A stretch of DNA of 64,000 nucleotides from positions 1,054,001-1,118,000 of the forward strand of contig NW_027062617.1 in assembly GCF_032884065.1 (NCBI RefSeq), read 5' to 3'. This DNA is from Artemia franciscana (lineage: Eukaryota; Arthropoda; Branchiopoda; Anostraca; Artemiidae). Both the position numbers and the translations under genes were made by a program. The number at the start of each line of letters is the position of its first letter. Within the stretch, counting starts at the first letter, position 1. The notes under the pieces are model-generated. The model made no database searches. It was not told the DNA's origin and saw only the letters and a list, made by a program, of their open reading frames with translations. Shown here piece after piece: positions 25,605 through 33,435 of this stretch.

Positions 25605-28600
25605 CTTACTAAAGAAGTATATAGTATAAGTATATAAAGAAGTATTTCTTACTAACGAATATATACATATATATATATACATATATATATATTTCTTACT
25701 AAGAATCAAAACAGCCTCATTTTTTCAAGCATTTAATGTCCTTGCTCACCTTGATTCCCCGAAGTCCAAATTTAAAATATACTTGATCCTCTCGTCCAAT
25801 ATTCCCTAAGTTTCAACTGGATCTCGTAGGCCGTCAAATTATACCTTTAGCCGTATCTGAGATATTGTAGACAGACTGTTATGAAAACCTGCATGCACAT
25901 AATGTGCTCTGATTTAATTCAGTTTCCCTTAACATTCTCTGAAAGCTTCAAATTGATACCCTCAGCCCATTCCTGAGATATTGTTGATAAACAATTTTGA
26001 CAACCTGGAAATGCATAATGTCTTTTGATTTAGTTTACCACCACTGCCAACTTTCCCTAAAATTTAACTTAATACCCTTAGCCGTTCCTGAGAGGTTTCA
26101 CTTAGGCCCTTTTGACAACCTGGATACACATAATTTCTTTTGATTTAGTTCAAATTAGTACTATTAGCCGTTCCTAAATTATTGCAGATATGTCATTTCG
26201 ACGCCTTTGATGCACTTAGTGTCTTTCTATTTAGTTCAATATCACCTTCAACGTTTCAATTTAATACTCTTAGCCATTCCTGAAATATTGCACATGCATC
26301 TCTTTGACATACTGGATGCACAGTATGTCTTTTAATTTATGTCCGTTCAACATCCCCCTCAAAAGGCCCTGGAAGTTTCAATTAAATACTCTAAGATGTT
26401 TCTGAGGTTTTTCATACATGCCATTTTGACTACCCGGATTCAAATAGTGTCTTTTTATTTAGTTCAACGTCCCCCTCAACAAGTCCTGAAAGTTTTAACA
26501 ATATCATCAACCATTCCACAGCTATTGCAGGTAAGTCCTTTTGACAATCTGGATGCACATTATGGCTTTCGATTTAGTTCAGATCCACCTGAACATTCCC
26601 TGAAAGTTTCACCTTAATACCCTTAGTCTCTTCAGGCACCCGAAATCAATCAAGCCCCCCCATTCCCAAAAATAAACCGGACAGCTTGTATAATTTACGG
26701 CTTTTGCCCCAGAGGCTCTGAGGGTCATGTTATACCTGAAGGTATAGATATTGGACCTTTCGAAACGGGCTCCCTCTTAAGTTCCTATTACCACTCCTTC
26801 CATACGATGTGGCAGAGCATAAAAAATAATGCATAAATAACAACACATTGTAGCCAAATCGCTCTTTACTTAGGTAGCGATAATGCGCCGCCTATGATAA
26901 TAATAATTCCGTTTATTTACAAAAAAAAAACATACCTAAACCAATAACAATGCGCAGAAGCCATATTCTCCTAAAGACTAAAAACAATATTAACATTTTG
27001 TTTTTTACTGAAATAAGGACAAAGGAAGGAAAGAAAAAAAAAACTAAAGGAGGTTGAGTCACGAGGGCTCAGACACCCAAATTAAACACGCAAAAAAACG
27101 AAAACAGATTTGAAGGGGTTTGTCAAAAGGAAGGCAACAAAGGCTTACGCAGATGATTTAACTGTCTCAAATCAAATTATTAGCGAAATGAAAGAGTTTT
27201 TGGATGTTTTGAGGCTTCAGGGCGAAAGAGTAAATTTCAAAGTGAATTTAAGAAGATAAAGTAGTTTAGACTATGAATAAATAAGGGTGAAGATGTTATG
27301 TTAGGCAACAAAAATATTTTCAAAATGGAAAGCTAAACTTATCTGAGCAGTATCAGTATCATTGGCAAAGATGGCGAATACACCAAAGATGTACAAAGTA
27401 GAATAGCCACGGGGCAGGATGTTTTTTCGCACTTGAAAAGTTAGGAAGATTAGGGAGACAAATCCGCAAACTATAATCAGAATATTGATCAGGTAATGAC
27501 AGTGGTCCAAGTATGGTTCTAAATACCTGGGTTCTTCGAAAGGCTGAGGGAGATACATTAAACGTTTTCTAGGAATAGTTTACGTTTGGCTGAGTGTTTA
27601 TCAAGCAACAAGAAAATACACTTTGATCGCAAAATCTAGGACTATCGTTTTACGGATTAAAGATGGCCAAAGAAAATACGGGACTTGTTAATTATTTAGA
27701 ACATACTCAAGTTCTTGATCTGAATGTAGAATCTGAGAAAACCGGTTTCATAGCGACAAAGTGAAGTAACGGGGGACAGAATGCATCAGAATTGTATAGC
27801 TTGGGCTATATATTTGCAAATTAGGGGGAGGGGGCAATGCCGTATCCAGGATGGTTAGGTGGTTTGGACCCCCTCCGAAATGTTTGTCCGACTCGTAAAA
27901 ACATAAAAAAAAGTGAATCTAAAGAAATTTTGGATGTGCTTTCTAAAGTTTTTTTACTACACCGTCCCCCACAGAAAAAAAATCCTGGATACATCCCAGG
28001 GTGGGGGTAAAGTATTTGGACAACATGAAGTTAGAAAACAGTTCCTACTTCATAATATGCGGAATAATTGTAGATAATACATTTTTCATTGAAACCCACT
28101 ACACTTTACCCCCCCCTCTCTCTAATGTGCAAATATATAGCCCAAATTACGTAATTCCAATGCATTCTGTCATTCGTCACTTGTCTTCGTGGCTATGAAA
28201 CCAGTTTTATCTGATCAAACATTCGTGGTAACGGACCCGGCTCAATAGTAACCGAAACTCTAAAAAACGGAATTTTTATAACAATAATTACATCAAAAGA
28301 ATTGCATTTTAATGCTGAATTTAAATATATAAGTTTCATGAAATTTAAACTTACCCATCAAAAGTTACGAGCCTGAGAAAATTTGCCTTATTTTAGAAAA
28401 TAAGGGGAAACAATCCTTAAAAGTCATAAAATCTTAACGAAAATCACAACATCAGATTCAGCGTGACAGAGAACCCTACAGTAGGAGTTTCAAGCTCCTA
28501 TCTACAAAAATGTGGAATTTTGCATTTTTTGCCACAAGACAGATCACGGATGCGCGTTTATTTGTTTTTTTTTCCCAGGGGTGATCGTATCGATCCAGTG

Positions 28601-31600
28601 GTCCAAGAATGTCGTAAGAGGGCCCATTCTAACGGAAATTAAAAGTTCTAGTGCCCTTTTTAAGTGACTAGGGCATCTAGGCCCCCTCCCACGCTCATGT
28701 TTTTCTCAAAGTCACCGAATCAAAATTCTGAGATAGCCATTTTATTCAGCATAGTCTAAAACCAAATAAGTATGTTTTTGGGACGCCTTACTCTCCCACA
28801 GTCCCCGTGGGAGGGGCTGCAAGTTAAAAATTTGACAAGTGTTTACATATAGTAATAGCTATTGGAAGTGTACAGACGCTTTCAGGGGGATTTTTTTTGT
28901 TTGGGGGAAGTGTTGAGGGGAGGGGGTTAAGCGGGGATAATTTTCCATGGGGATTTGTCATGGGAAAGAAAATTTCCATGAAAGGGGCGCAGGATTTTTT
29001 TTAGCATTTTTTTTTTAAACAATCAAAAAATAAAAATGAAAAAGTGTTTTTTCGACTGAAAGCAAGGAGCAGCATTAAAACTTAAAACGAACAGAAATTA
29101 TTTCGTATATGAGGGGTTCACCTCCTCCTAATACCTTGCTCTTTACGCTAAAATAATTTTATTAATTTCGTCTATAAATTCTACGGCCTTTATGATTCAG
29201 GGGTCATTCTTAAGGAATTGGGACAAAATTTAAACTTTAGTGTAAAGAGCGAGGTATTAACGAGGGGGTGAACCCCCTCATATGCGTAATAAAGACATAC
29301 GAATATAGAAGCTCGTTACAAAAGTTAATTCGTAAGTTACGTATATTTTTACTAGTAAAAATGTTTGTAAAAAATTAAAAGTTCTAGTTGCCTTTTTAAA
29401 AAACCAAAAATTGAAGGGTAACTAGGCCTATTCCCCCGCTTCTTTTTTCTCAAAATCGTCAGATCAAAACTATGAGAAAGTCATTTAGCCATAAAAATAA
29501 ATTAATATACAAATTTCGTTTCAATTATTCATGTGCGGTGAGCCAAAATCAAAACATGCATTATTTAAAAAAAGTTCAGAAATTAAATAAAAAGAAAGTT
29601 TTTTTAACTGAAAGTAAGGAGCGAGATTAAAACTTAAAACGAACAAAAATTATTCCGTATATGAAAGGGGCTGGTCCCTCCTCAACTCCCCACTCTTTAC
29701 GCTATTTTTTTTTTTACTGTTTTAAAAAGTAGAGTTGAGAGAAAGAGTCAAACTTTAGCGCAGAGAGCGGGGCGTTGAGGAGGGAACAGCCGAAAATACA
29801 TTTTGGTCATCCATCTGAGGCTAAACAAAAAGCAGGACATTCTAGAATGTGATATCAAGAGGTAATACAAACGGGTTGAAAACAGATTGAAAAATCCTGA
29901 GTTAAGATTGAAGCTTGGAATAGGTTGGGCGGAGAAGGAATATGCGTGGCTGTTTTTGCCTCAGGCGGCTTGGTCATATAATTAGGTGACAGTAGTAATA
30001 GTATTATATCTCGTATTAACAGTATTCTGTTGAACTGGGGTTTAGTCTGTCTTTTGATAATTTATCTAGAAGCAAGTATTTTATTTTAAATATAAATATG
30101 AAAACAAACACTACGAGATTAATGATAGTGTTATTCATAAGGATCAGGCAACATGAAAAATGTTGAACAATAACTAGGTCAAACCCTGATACCAAGCAAC
30201 GATTTCGAACAGTTTGCGGTAACGAATTGTTGGTCCAATGGTAGCCGAAACTCTAAAAAAAAACGAAATTTTGACAACACTAGATACATCAAAAGTATTG
30301 GCTTTTAAAGATGATTCCAAATATACAAAATTGATTAAGTTTTATGTTACTCATCAAAGGGTAACACATTCTGATTCCACAGAACAAATTTCCATTGCGA
30401 GGGAAAATTTGCAGAATGATTTAAAAAATGATCACAAATTAAATTTAAAAAACTATTTGTTTTCACATGAAAGTAGGCCAAGGAGAATTTTACAGGCCGA
30501 ATCGCCCACAGGAAATTTTCCAAGGGGAATTTTCTGCGAGGATTGAATTGTCAAGGGAATTTACGCGGGATTTTAAGCGGGAGGAGCTTTCCATGGATAA
30601 ATTTGTGTGGGGGGAGTTTTCCGTGGAGGTGAGAGGCGGATTTCCCAGCATTATTTTAAAAATGATTAGATTAAATACAAAAAACAAAAAACAAACGAAA
30701 GTTAGGAGAAACATTAAAATTTAAAACGAACAGGAATTATTCCATATATGAGGGGAATGCCCCCTCGTCACTACCTTACTCTGTACGCTAAAGCCTGACT
30801 TTTCGTCCCATTGCTTTAAGAAGTACTCCTGATAAACAGGGGCAGTTAATTAAAATACGAAATCTTTTATTAAGTACTAAAAAATGTCAGCGCGAACAGT
30901 GAGGGATTGAGGAGGGGGCAGACCCCTCATGTACGGAATTTCTGTTAGTTTTAAGTTCTGATGTTATTCCTTACTTTCAGTTAAAAAAAAACTTGTTTTT
31001 AAATTAAATATCTTTTAAAAGCCAAGTCGCAACTGCAGCAGCCTGGTCTAGGCTGGTACTATTGAGAAAGACTGTTGTCAAACAAATGTTGGAGTTTCAA
31101 AACGTAGAATTCATTTTACTGGCTTTTCAACGTGTTATTTTTGAAAATGTTATGTACCAACAAGAATTAAATATATCAGCGGGTAAAAAAGGCGGGATTA
31201 TTTCACTTCGCTCTATGACATACGCTTAAAGAATAATTACACTGGCTTAGAAAACACGTCACAAAAATAAACCAATGTATTTACAAAATACTTTTAATAC
31301 ACAGGTATCGGACTACAGTCTCTCCTTGTCTCATTGCTGGTACCTTAGTCCGGACAGAAGTCTTTCTTTCTTGTTCCCATATTTTAGTAGCTCCTGTCCA
31401 TTATCCATTATACAAAACAGTTCAACATAAATATTGCTACATTAATAAATCCTTCAACAACTGACAGTAGTAATAATAGATCTGATCATTGAAAAAAAGA
31501 GGGCGATTAGATGGTTATTCAAGAAGAGGGCGGATCTGATGCCTCAAACCTCTGAGTGCAGCTAAAAGTGCACAAAGTGGATGAGCTGAAGAGGTTGTGA

Positions 31601-31719
31601 ATGCAGAAATAGCTTATTTACCTATAGAACTCTGGATTGATGCCAAGATCTTCTTCAGAAGACAATTCAATATTTTGAGGCTCTGCCCTACTTCTTCTTT
31701 TCTTTTCCACCTTCGGCAT
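9393..31719 (-). CDS. C/EBP-gamma-like bZIP transcription factor, 3 coding exons
   Basis: Joining 31719-31622, 19323-19139 and 9544-9393 gives 435 bases, 144 codons plus TGA. Residues 1-33 are an acidic/basic N-terminus. Residues 34-55 are a C/EBP-type basic region with the signature NNEAVKKSR (39-47). A leucine zipper follows with heptad leucines at 64, 71, 78 and 85. The tail (86-144) begins LKQIF, contains a second short helix (LTREEILALL, 102-111) and ends in an acidic SSDDDLQ. The small size, the N-terminus close to the basic region and the lack of a long activation domain fit the C/EBP-gamma/Irbp18 class, which acts in the nucleus as heterodimers with other bZIP proteins. All junctions are GT-AG and the phases match. 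Both introns are filled with repeats. Family assignment is by motif recognition; the exact orthologue is inference. Confidence 0.87.
9841..10109 (-). mobile_element. Family A 5' fragment
   Basis: The minus-strand 5' end is at 10109: gggtcgctccttac, then cagttcgttaccacgaactg, then TTTGA. The similarity runs leftwards for about 260 bp through cctgaga-type body sequence (ttttctcaggctcgtaactt) and stops near 9850 in a T-rich tract. It lies in intron 2 of the bZIP gene. Confidence 0.8.
10110..10413. other. No recognised feature
   Basis: Intronic sequence between a family A fragment and the minisatellite. Nothing coding or repetitive was recognised. Confidence 0.35.
10414..10862 (-). repeat. Minisatellite, left arm (aactgaacccccgtgc type unit)
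   Basis: About 450 bases of degenerate tandem repeats with a unit near 17 bp, typified by gtgcaactgaacccccgtgc. It reads as the reverse complement of the array at 11592-12035, so the two form a long imperfect inverted repeat. The long frames on the minus strand here simply translate the repeat. Confidence 0.88.
11096..11390 (+). mobile_element. tRNA-derived SINE (tRNA-Ser-like head)
   Basis: The 5' part resembles a tRNA: a box A-like tagctgagtggttagcg at about 11105, a Ser-type anticodon region gacttgaaatc, and a box B-like ggctcgagtcc at about 11149. The stems are imperfect and there is no clean acceptor stem, so this is a SINE head or tRNA pseudogene rather than a working tRNA. The unrelated body that follows (containing gagcttacagagtcacccca and cccccatccacgcattgcac) is shared, largely in inverted orientation, with the element at 14255-14510. 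It sits between the two minisatellite arms. Confidence 0.65.
11592..12035 (+). repeat. Minisatellite, right arm (gggttcagttgcacg type unit)
   Basis: Degenerate tandem units of about 17 bp such as ggttcagttgcacgaagg, running opposite to the array at 10414-10862. A G-rich run lies near 11925. The plus-strand frame 11608-11886 is a translation of the repeat, not a gene. Confidence 0.88.
12036..12403. other. No recognised gene
   Basis: Intronic spacer. It contains one small inverted repeat (ctggcctg at 12363 with caggccag at about 12391) directly upstream of the family A copy that starts near 12404. Confidence 0.35.
12404..14127 (+). mobile_element. Family A element, full-length 1.7 kb form
   Basis: The 5' hairpin (cagttcgtggtaacaaactg) is followed by tagtaaggagcgacccggct; the first bases read taaaacag rather than tcaaacag. 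The body runs to about 13260, then come a first half-foldback module (13265-13560), a second body (13560-13850) and the terminal foldback (13853-14102). It ends cagttaaaaaaaaactg plus T-rich sequence. The foldback arms carry ggttgtcccctccgcaatcc and its complement. No protein is encoded. It lies in intron 2 of the bZIP gene. Confidence 0.88.
13333..13443 (+). other. Two adjacent near-perfect hairpins inside family A
   Basis: Arms of 35 bases (13333-13367 and 13376-13410) flank an 8-base loop, the arm core being gcataaagagcgaggtattt. They are followed at once by a second inverted repeat, agtaatttcaact against agttgaaattact. Other family A copies show a weaker version, so in this copy the first module has become more palindromic. 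Confidence 0.85.
14255..14510 (-). mobile_element. SINE related to 11096-11390, (CTTA)n tail
   Basis: On the minus strand this shares the body of the SINE at 11096, for example ggaagtgcaatg against gggagtgcaatg in the complement, and cccagatttct. It ends in a (CTTA)n tail, seen on the plus strand as gtaagtaagtaagtaag at about 14258-14274. The right end also carries gagctttcagagtcacgcca in direct orientation, so the body is partly palindromic. No coding content. Confidence 0.6.
14511..14998. other. No recognised gene
   Basis: AT-rich intronic sequence. A 61-codon frame at 14793-14978 has no recognisable domain or splice context. Confidence 0.35.
14999..15812 (+). mobile_element. Family A element, old 0.8 kb form
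   Basis: It starts tcaaacatttcgtggtaacg, followed by aactgtaagtaagtagcgac. A short body (to about 15490) leads directly into a single foldback (about 15505-15800, cccgctctttacgctaaa against ttcgggtaaagagcggg). It ends gctccttactttaagttag plus A/T runs. It lacks the second module of the 1.7 kb form. Confidence 0.78.
15813..16590. other. No recognised gene
   Basis: A short phrase recurs here: aacggatctatggccagtag near 15880 and aatggatctatcgccggtag near 16172, suggesting a decayed repeat. The frame at 16139-16393 spans the second of these and has no domain I recognise. Confidence 0.3.
16591..17023. mobile_element. Foldback/MITE with 110 bp inverted ends and TTAGG-like core
   Basis: Left end: catataattgacttaccaat, and further in, atgccttttttatgttcttt with ataataatcgcttctact. 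The right end (16925-17023) is the reverse complement with few changes. Between the arms lie a direct repeat of tcgttttcgacaraataatrc and a short array ggttaggttagtttgggttaggttagg. The size, inverted ends and lack of coding fit a foldback-type MITE. Confidence 0.82.
17024..18600. other. No recognised gene
   Basis: Intron 2 of the bZIP gene. No frame with domain-like content and no repeat family shared with the rest of the window. Confidence 0.4.
18601..18642 (-). repeat. Diverged copy of the 3' end of bZIP exon 2
   Basis: Plus-strand gtagatagctgaacagccat at 18601 continues ctgtttcaaatgagataa. Exon 2 at 19141 reads gtagatgcctggacaaatat and continues ctgttttaaatgggataa. On the minus strand the copy reads LSHLKQMAVQLST against LSHLKQIFVQAST in the exon. 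It lacks the basic region and a matching acceptor, so it is a partial local duplication, not a usable alternative exon as far as I can see. Confidence 0.6.
18650..18965. mobile_element. Family C foldback element, copy 1
   Basis: The core at about 18783-18955 is bounded by tttgggctatacatttgcaa and the complementary gcaaatatatagcccaaat. A left extension (18650-18782, containing agcatgagacacgacaaaga) is shared with the copy at 35695-36000. Inside are gtatttagacag and gcattaggcatg, also shared. No coding capacity. Confidence 0.75.
19139..19323 (-). CDS. bZIP gene coding exon 2 (basic region and zipper)
   Basis: The acceptor is tttcttgcttctag with AG at 19325-19324; the donor is GG/GTATGT with GT at 19138-19137. 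The 185 bases start by completing Ser 33, encode residues 34-94 and end with one base of the Gly 95 codon. The exon carries the entire basic region and the leucine zipper. If the donor were ignored, the frame would stop at TAA 19115-19113 after eight more codons, giving a shorter isoform; the in-phase fit of exon 3 makes splicing more likely. Confidence 0.88.
19617..19912 (+). mobile_element. Candidate solo LTR with promoter
   Basis: The interval begins TGTAGCAACTGACAG and ends GCCTTTACA, matching TG...CA ends with a four-base inverted match. It contains a TATA box (gtgtatataagcc, about 19688), an arthropod initiator TCAGTCC about 32 bases further on, and aataaa at about 19777 followed by T-rich sequence. 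This is the order expected of U3-R-U5. No target-site duplication is visible at these ends, and no internal retrotransposon region adjoins. An alternative is an ordinary promoter of an unseen transcript. Confidence 0.4.
20140..20270 (+). mobile_element. Family A 3' half-foldback fragment
   Basis: actttagcgtaaagagcgat is followed by aaggaggggtaacctcctca and then by gttgctccttactttcaatt plus A and T runs. This is the right arm and 3' end of a family A foldback, with the rest missing. It lies in intron 1 of the bZIP gene. Confidence 0.75.
20880..21215 (+). repeat. Family D tandem repeat, about 3 units
   Basis: Units of roughly 115-130 bases carry tgaaagtttcaa, then ataccyttagc, then an ...atattgcaga... 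phrase, then acatagtgtcttttgat. The same unit forms a longer array at 25740-26640, about 4.5 kb away in the same intron. Confidence 0.75.
21216..21959. other. No recognised gene
   Basis: Intronic. A frame at 21506-21721 (minus) has no recognisable domain. Confidence 0.35.
21960..22640 (+). repeat. Degenerate tandem repeat, about 150-190 bp unit, 4 units
   Basis: The landmark gctaggt..tcaaatccaag then atggtcgaaaatatgagttt recurs at about 22012, 22163, 22335 and 22530, with progressive decay. Each unit also carries a gacttcaaat/ggccgttcaaacaggc phrase and an agtaatcgatggcag phrase. No protein signal. Confidence 0.7.
22930..24190 (-). pseudogene. Decayed multicopy element protein (Cys-rich C-terminus)
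   Basis: The longest intact part is 24190-23762 (142 codons, starting MLPSAGEKRR), with KTIGEHAENVFFPMIEYQLK near its middle. Similarity to a protein family I know as high-copy and uncharacterised in invertebrate genomes continues leftwards through frame changes and stops. These later pieces include an HEEADTRLLLHA block at about 23720, an ARG-SLGP-like block at about 23500 (VRSLGPTKS), and a basic, Cys-containing end near 23060-22930. At least three frame breaks are visible between 23762 and 22930. The family's function is unknown to me; its multiplicity suggests it travels with a transposon. This copy cannot make the full protein. Confidence 0.65.
24191..25531. other. No recognised gene; family A-like motif
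   Basis: Intronic. At about 24611 the motif acttaaaacgaacagaaat, typical of family A foldback arms, appears without the rest of an element. The remainder shows nothing recognisable. Confidence 0.35.
25532..25692. repeat. (AT)n microsatellite with repeated flank
   Basis: An AT dinucleotide run of about 70 bases (25532-25602), then two further short AT runs separated by copies of atttcttacta. The frame through it translates only the dinucleotide. Confidence 0.95.
25740..26640 (+). repeat. Family D tandem repeat, about 7-8 units
   Basis: Units of about 95-125 bases. The anchor phrase (aataccctta then gccgttcctga) recurs near 25950, 26060, 26155, 26267, 26383, 26500 and 26615. Each is followed by an acaacctggatgcacat phrase and tcttttgatttagttcaa. 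Units differ by substitutions and small deletions. It is the same family as 20880-21215. Confidence 0.8.
26641..27089. other. No recognised gene
   Basis: Intronic spacer between the family D array and a reverse transcriptase fragment. Nothing recognised. Confidence 0.35.
27090..27300 (+). pseudogene. Reverse transcriptase fragment (non-LTR type)
   Basis: The plus-strand frame reads KRKATKAYADDLTVSNQ, with the YADD catalytic motif of reverse transcriptases, and continues into a helical stretch (MKEFLDVLRLQ) before a stop. Nothing else of the element is visible on either side. It is a short relic within intron 1 of the bZIP gene. Confidence 0.6.
27301..27568 (-). pseudogene. Exon-like frame with two membrane segments, altered donor
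   Basis: An acceptor attcctag (AG at 27570-27569) precedes an open frame. It encodes a polar stretch (QPFEEPRYLEPYLDHC) and two hydrophobic segments, LINILIIVCGFVSLIFL and STLYIFGVFAIFA, joined by a short basic loop (RKN). The expected donor reads CAG/ATAAGT at about 27343-27337, the consensus CAG/GTAAGT with G changed to A at +1; reading on, the frame stops at 27303-27301. It lies on the same strand as, and inside, intron 1 of the bZIP gene. The paired membrane segments could fit a multi-pass channel or transporter; a similarity to otopetrin-type proteins occurred to me but is weak. It may be a relic of a moved or dead gene, or a nested gene with unseen exons. Confidence 0.4.
27737..28209. 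mobile_element. Family C foldback element, copy 2
   Basis: The outer ends are long inverted repeats of about 85 bases: aaaccggtttcatagcgaca at 27738 matches the complement of the end at 28208 (tggctatgaaaccagtttt). Both include gacagaatgcat and the family C core edge ttgggctatatatttgcaaa. Between the arms are the shared family C interior and an extra block containing tatccaggatgg. A family A copy begins six bases after its right end. Confidence 0.8.
28215..29791 (+). mobile_element. Family A element, 1.6 kb, 3' truncated
   Basis: It starts TC at 28215 preceded by A, with a hairpin damaged by a deletion (attcgtggtaacggacccgg). The body is colinear with the 12404 copy. It ends inside the right arm of the terminal foldback at about 29791 (gttgaggagggaacagcc), so the last 90 or so bases are lost. 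The arms here read ggctggtccctcctcaac and gttgaggagggaacagcc. Confidence 0.82.
29792..30204. other. No recognised gene
   Basis: Intronic spacer between two family A copies. Nothing recognised. Confidence 0.35.
30205..31005 (+). mobile_element. Family A element, old 0.8 kb form
   Basis: A degenerate 5' end (tcgaacagtttgcggtaacg) is followed by aattgttggtccaatgg in place of the subterminal repeat. A short body follows, then one foldback (about 30700-30995). It ends ttccttactttcagttaaaa plus cttgtttt. Same architecture as 14999-15812. Confidence 0.75.
31006..31621. other. 5' part of bZIP intron 1
   Basis: No repeat or coding signal recognised, apart from the donor GTAAAT at 31621-31616. Confidence 0.4.
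31622..31719 (-). CDS. bZIP gene coding exon 1
   Basis: ATG is at 31719-31717 and the exon encodes 32 residues, starting MPKVEKKRRSRAEP and ending INPEFY, plus two bases (AG) of a split codon. The donor is AG/GTAAAT with GT at 31621-31620. The split codon AG+T gives Ser 33 when joined to the exon at 19323. The N-terminal basic patch KVEKKRRSR could serve as a nuclear localisation signal. The next ATG in frame is not until residue 56, inside the bZIP domain, which supports this start. Confidence 0.82.
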
Positions 31720-31745
31720 GACTCTAAAAAATGAAATTGGTTTGA
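31720..31745 (-). promoter_or_regulatory. Acceptor-like site just upstream of the bZIP start codon
   Basis: On the minus strand, aatttcattttttag ends four bases before the ATG (agtcATG). This looks like a 3' splice site, so the transcript may have a non-coding first exon further upstream (above 31745 on the plus-strand scale). The promoter is then not adjacent to the ATG. Confidence 0.45.
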
Positions 31746-33435
31746 AACCTACGCCTTCTTTCAACTTTGTCTAAAGATATTGCCCTAATGATGCTAAAAA
31801 GGTTTTCTAATAAATTCAGAATTAGGGGGGCCACTCCCCCTGTATGGAACTTGTCTGCATGGAAACTCAGGGTTTTTATACTGAAAGCGCGAATGCGTCT
31901 CTTATTCTACACTAAATTTTAAACCGATCAAAATCCATAGAGTTCAAACCCCTCATTTTTTTCTTTTTTTTTTTAGGGATGCTTGTTTGAAGGATCCATA
32001 GGAGTTCCGAAGCTTATTGGGCGAAAAAATTAATAAAAAAATTTAAATAAAGTACAGTATGTCCTGTACAGTGTGTCCTGTTCCAAAACATACAGTAGCT
32101 ACAGTATACTGATTTTCATCTAATTATATTAATTAGTAATGGAAAAATTCGATAATATTGTGTCGGCGTTTTTGCCTCACCACGGTTTGATCCGTTTGTC
32201 TTATTACTGTTTTTTAGTTGATTTTTTCTTGTTTAAGGTTTTCCGCTTTTTTCTTCACGAATTACTACAATATTTATCTTTTATTTCGTATGTGGGTAGT
32301 AAATAAATATACATGTTATATATTAGGATGGATGGATGTAGTGTGCTCACCCCTATAAAACTAAATATTCGTACATTTTTCACAGATAATTATGATACAT
32401 TACCTGTGCTGTTCCGAAAAACTTGATACCTCTTCCCCCTCAAATAAATGCATACATATGTGCCTGCTACTTCTGAAAACTGGACCAGTTAAGATTTTAA
32501 GATAGCTAGGCCTAGATAAGGGAAAACATGAAATAAAATAAAAGAATAATCTGTTCTCTAAAAGGCACCACACTGGACAGTAACAACACTGTGTCTACAC
32601 AACAACAAGTGTCTTACATATGTCGTACATACACACATTTCCTATGTTTGAGGCAACCATATTTAGTAGGCAATGTCCTAAAAAAATACTTATTTTGGGC
32701 ATTGAATTAATTAGCTAGTAATGCCAATACAAGCATCATAACCTTACTTGAACTACTGAAAAGATACCAATTTCCAAATCAAATGACTTATCAGATGCAT
32801 AAAGAACGAATACAATTTTAATGTATTAAAAGAAAGAGATTAAACAATAACAACTTATTTACTATACTTTAAAGAACAAACGCCCTTTTTAAAGATGTAT
32901 TTTTCTATGGGAAGGCCAATTCCAGGAATAGTCGAAATATTTTACCTACCGGACAAATTAAGATCCAATCATTTATCTGATAAAAGGGGAGGGGCTGGAC
33001 AATAACAACCTTATTTACTAAAGTTTAAACCAGAAACGCCCTTCCAAAAACGAATTTTGGGTGTGAAAGGGCTAGCCTTATGAATTTATGTAAACATGTT
33101 TTTTTAAGATTGTCTTACTGACTAAGTCATATTGTAATCCGTTCCTATCCTCACTATTATATAATGGGTTTTTAAAGAATATAGGCTATCAATATGCTGG
33201 AATACATTAGAAAAATCCTGGCTAGGCTTTCTGAAAACATGTTTTTCATTGTTGACTAAGCCTATGCTGACTTTTTTTTTGTCATAAATAATTAAATAAT
33301 CGGACAAAAAAAATGGCTAATCAAAAACCTTGATAGAAGTTCTCGGCATCTAAGTTCTTAAGCAGGGAGCTTAAAAAATAACAATACACGAATTCATTTC
33401 GAAATTAACAAATAGTAAAACAAACCAAACTTCAA
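31746..33435. other. Upstream region of the bZIP gene, nothing identified
   Basis: It should hold the first exon or promoter of the bZIP gene if the acceptor at 31724 is real, but I found no convincing TATA, initiator or donor by eye. The frames here are short and lack domains. Confidence 0.3.
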
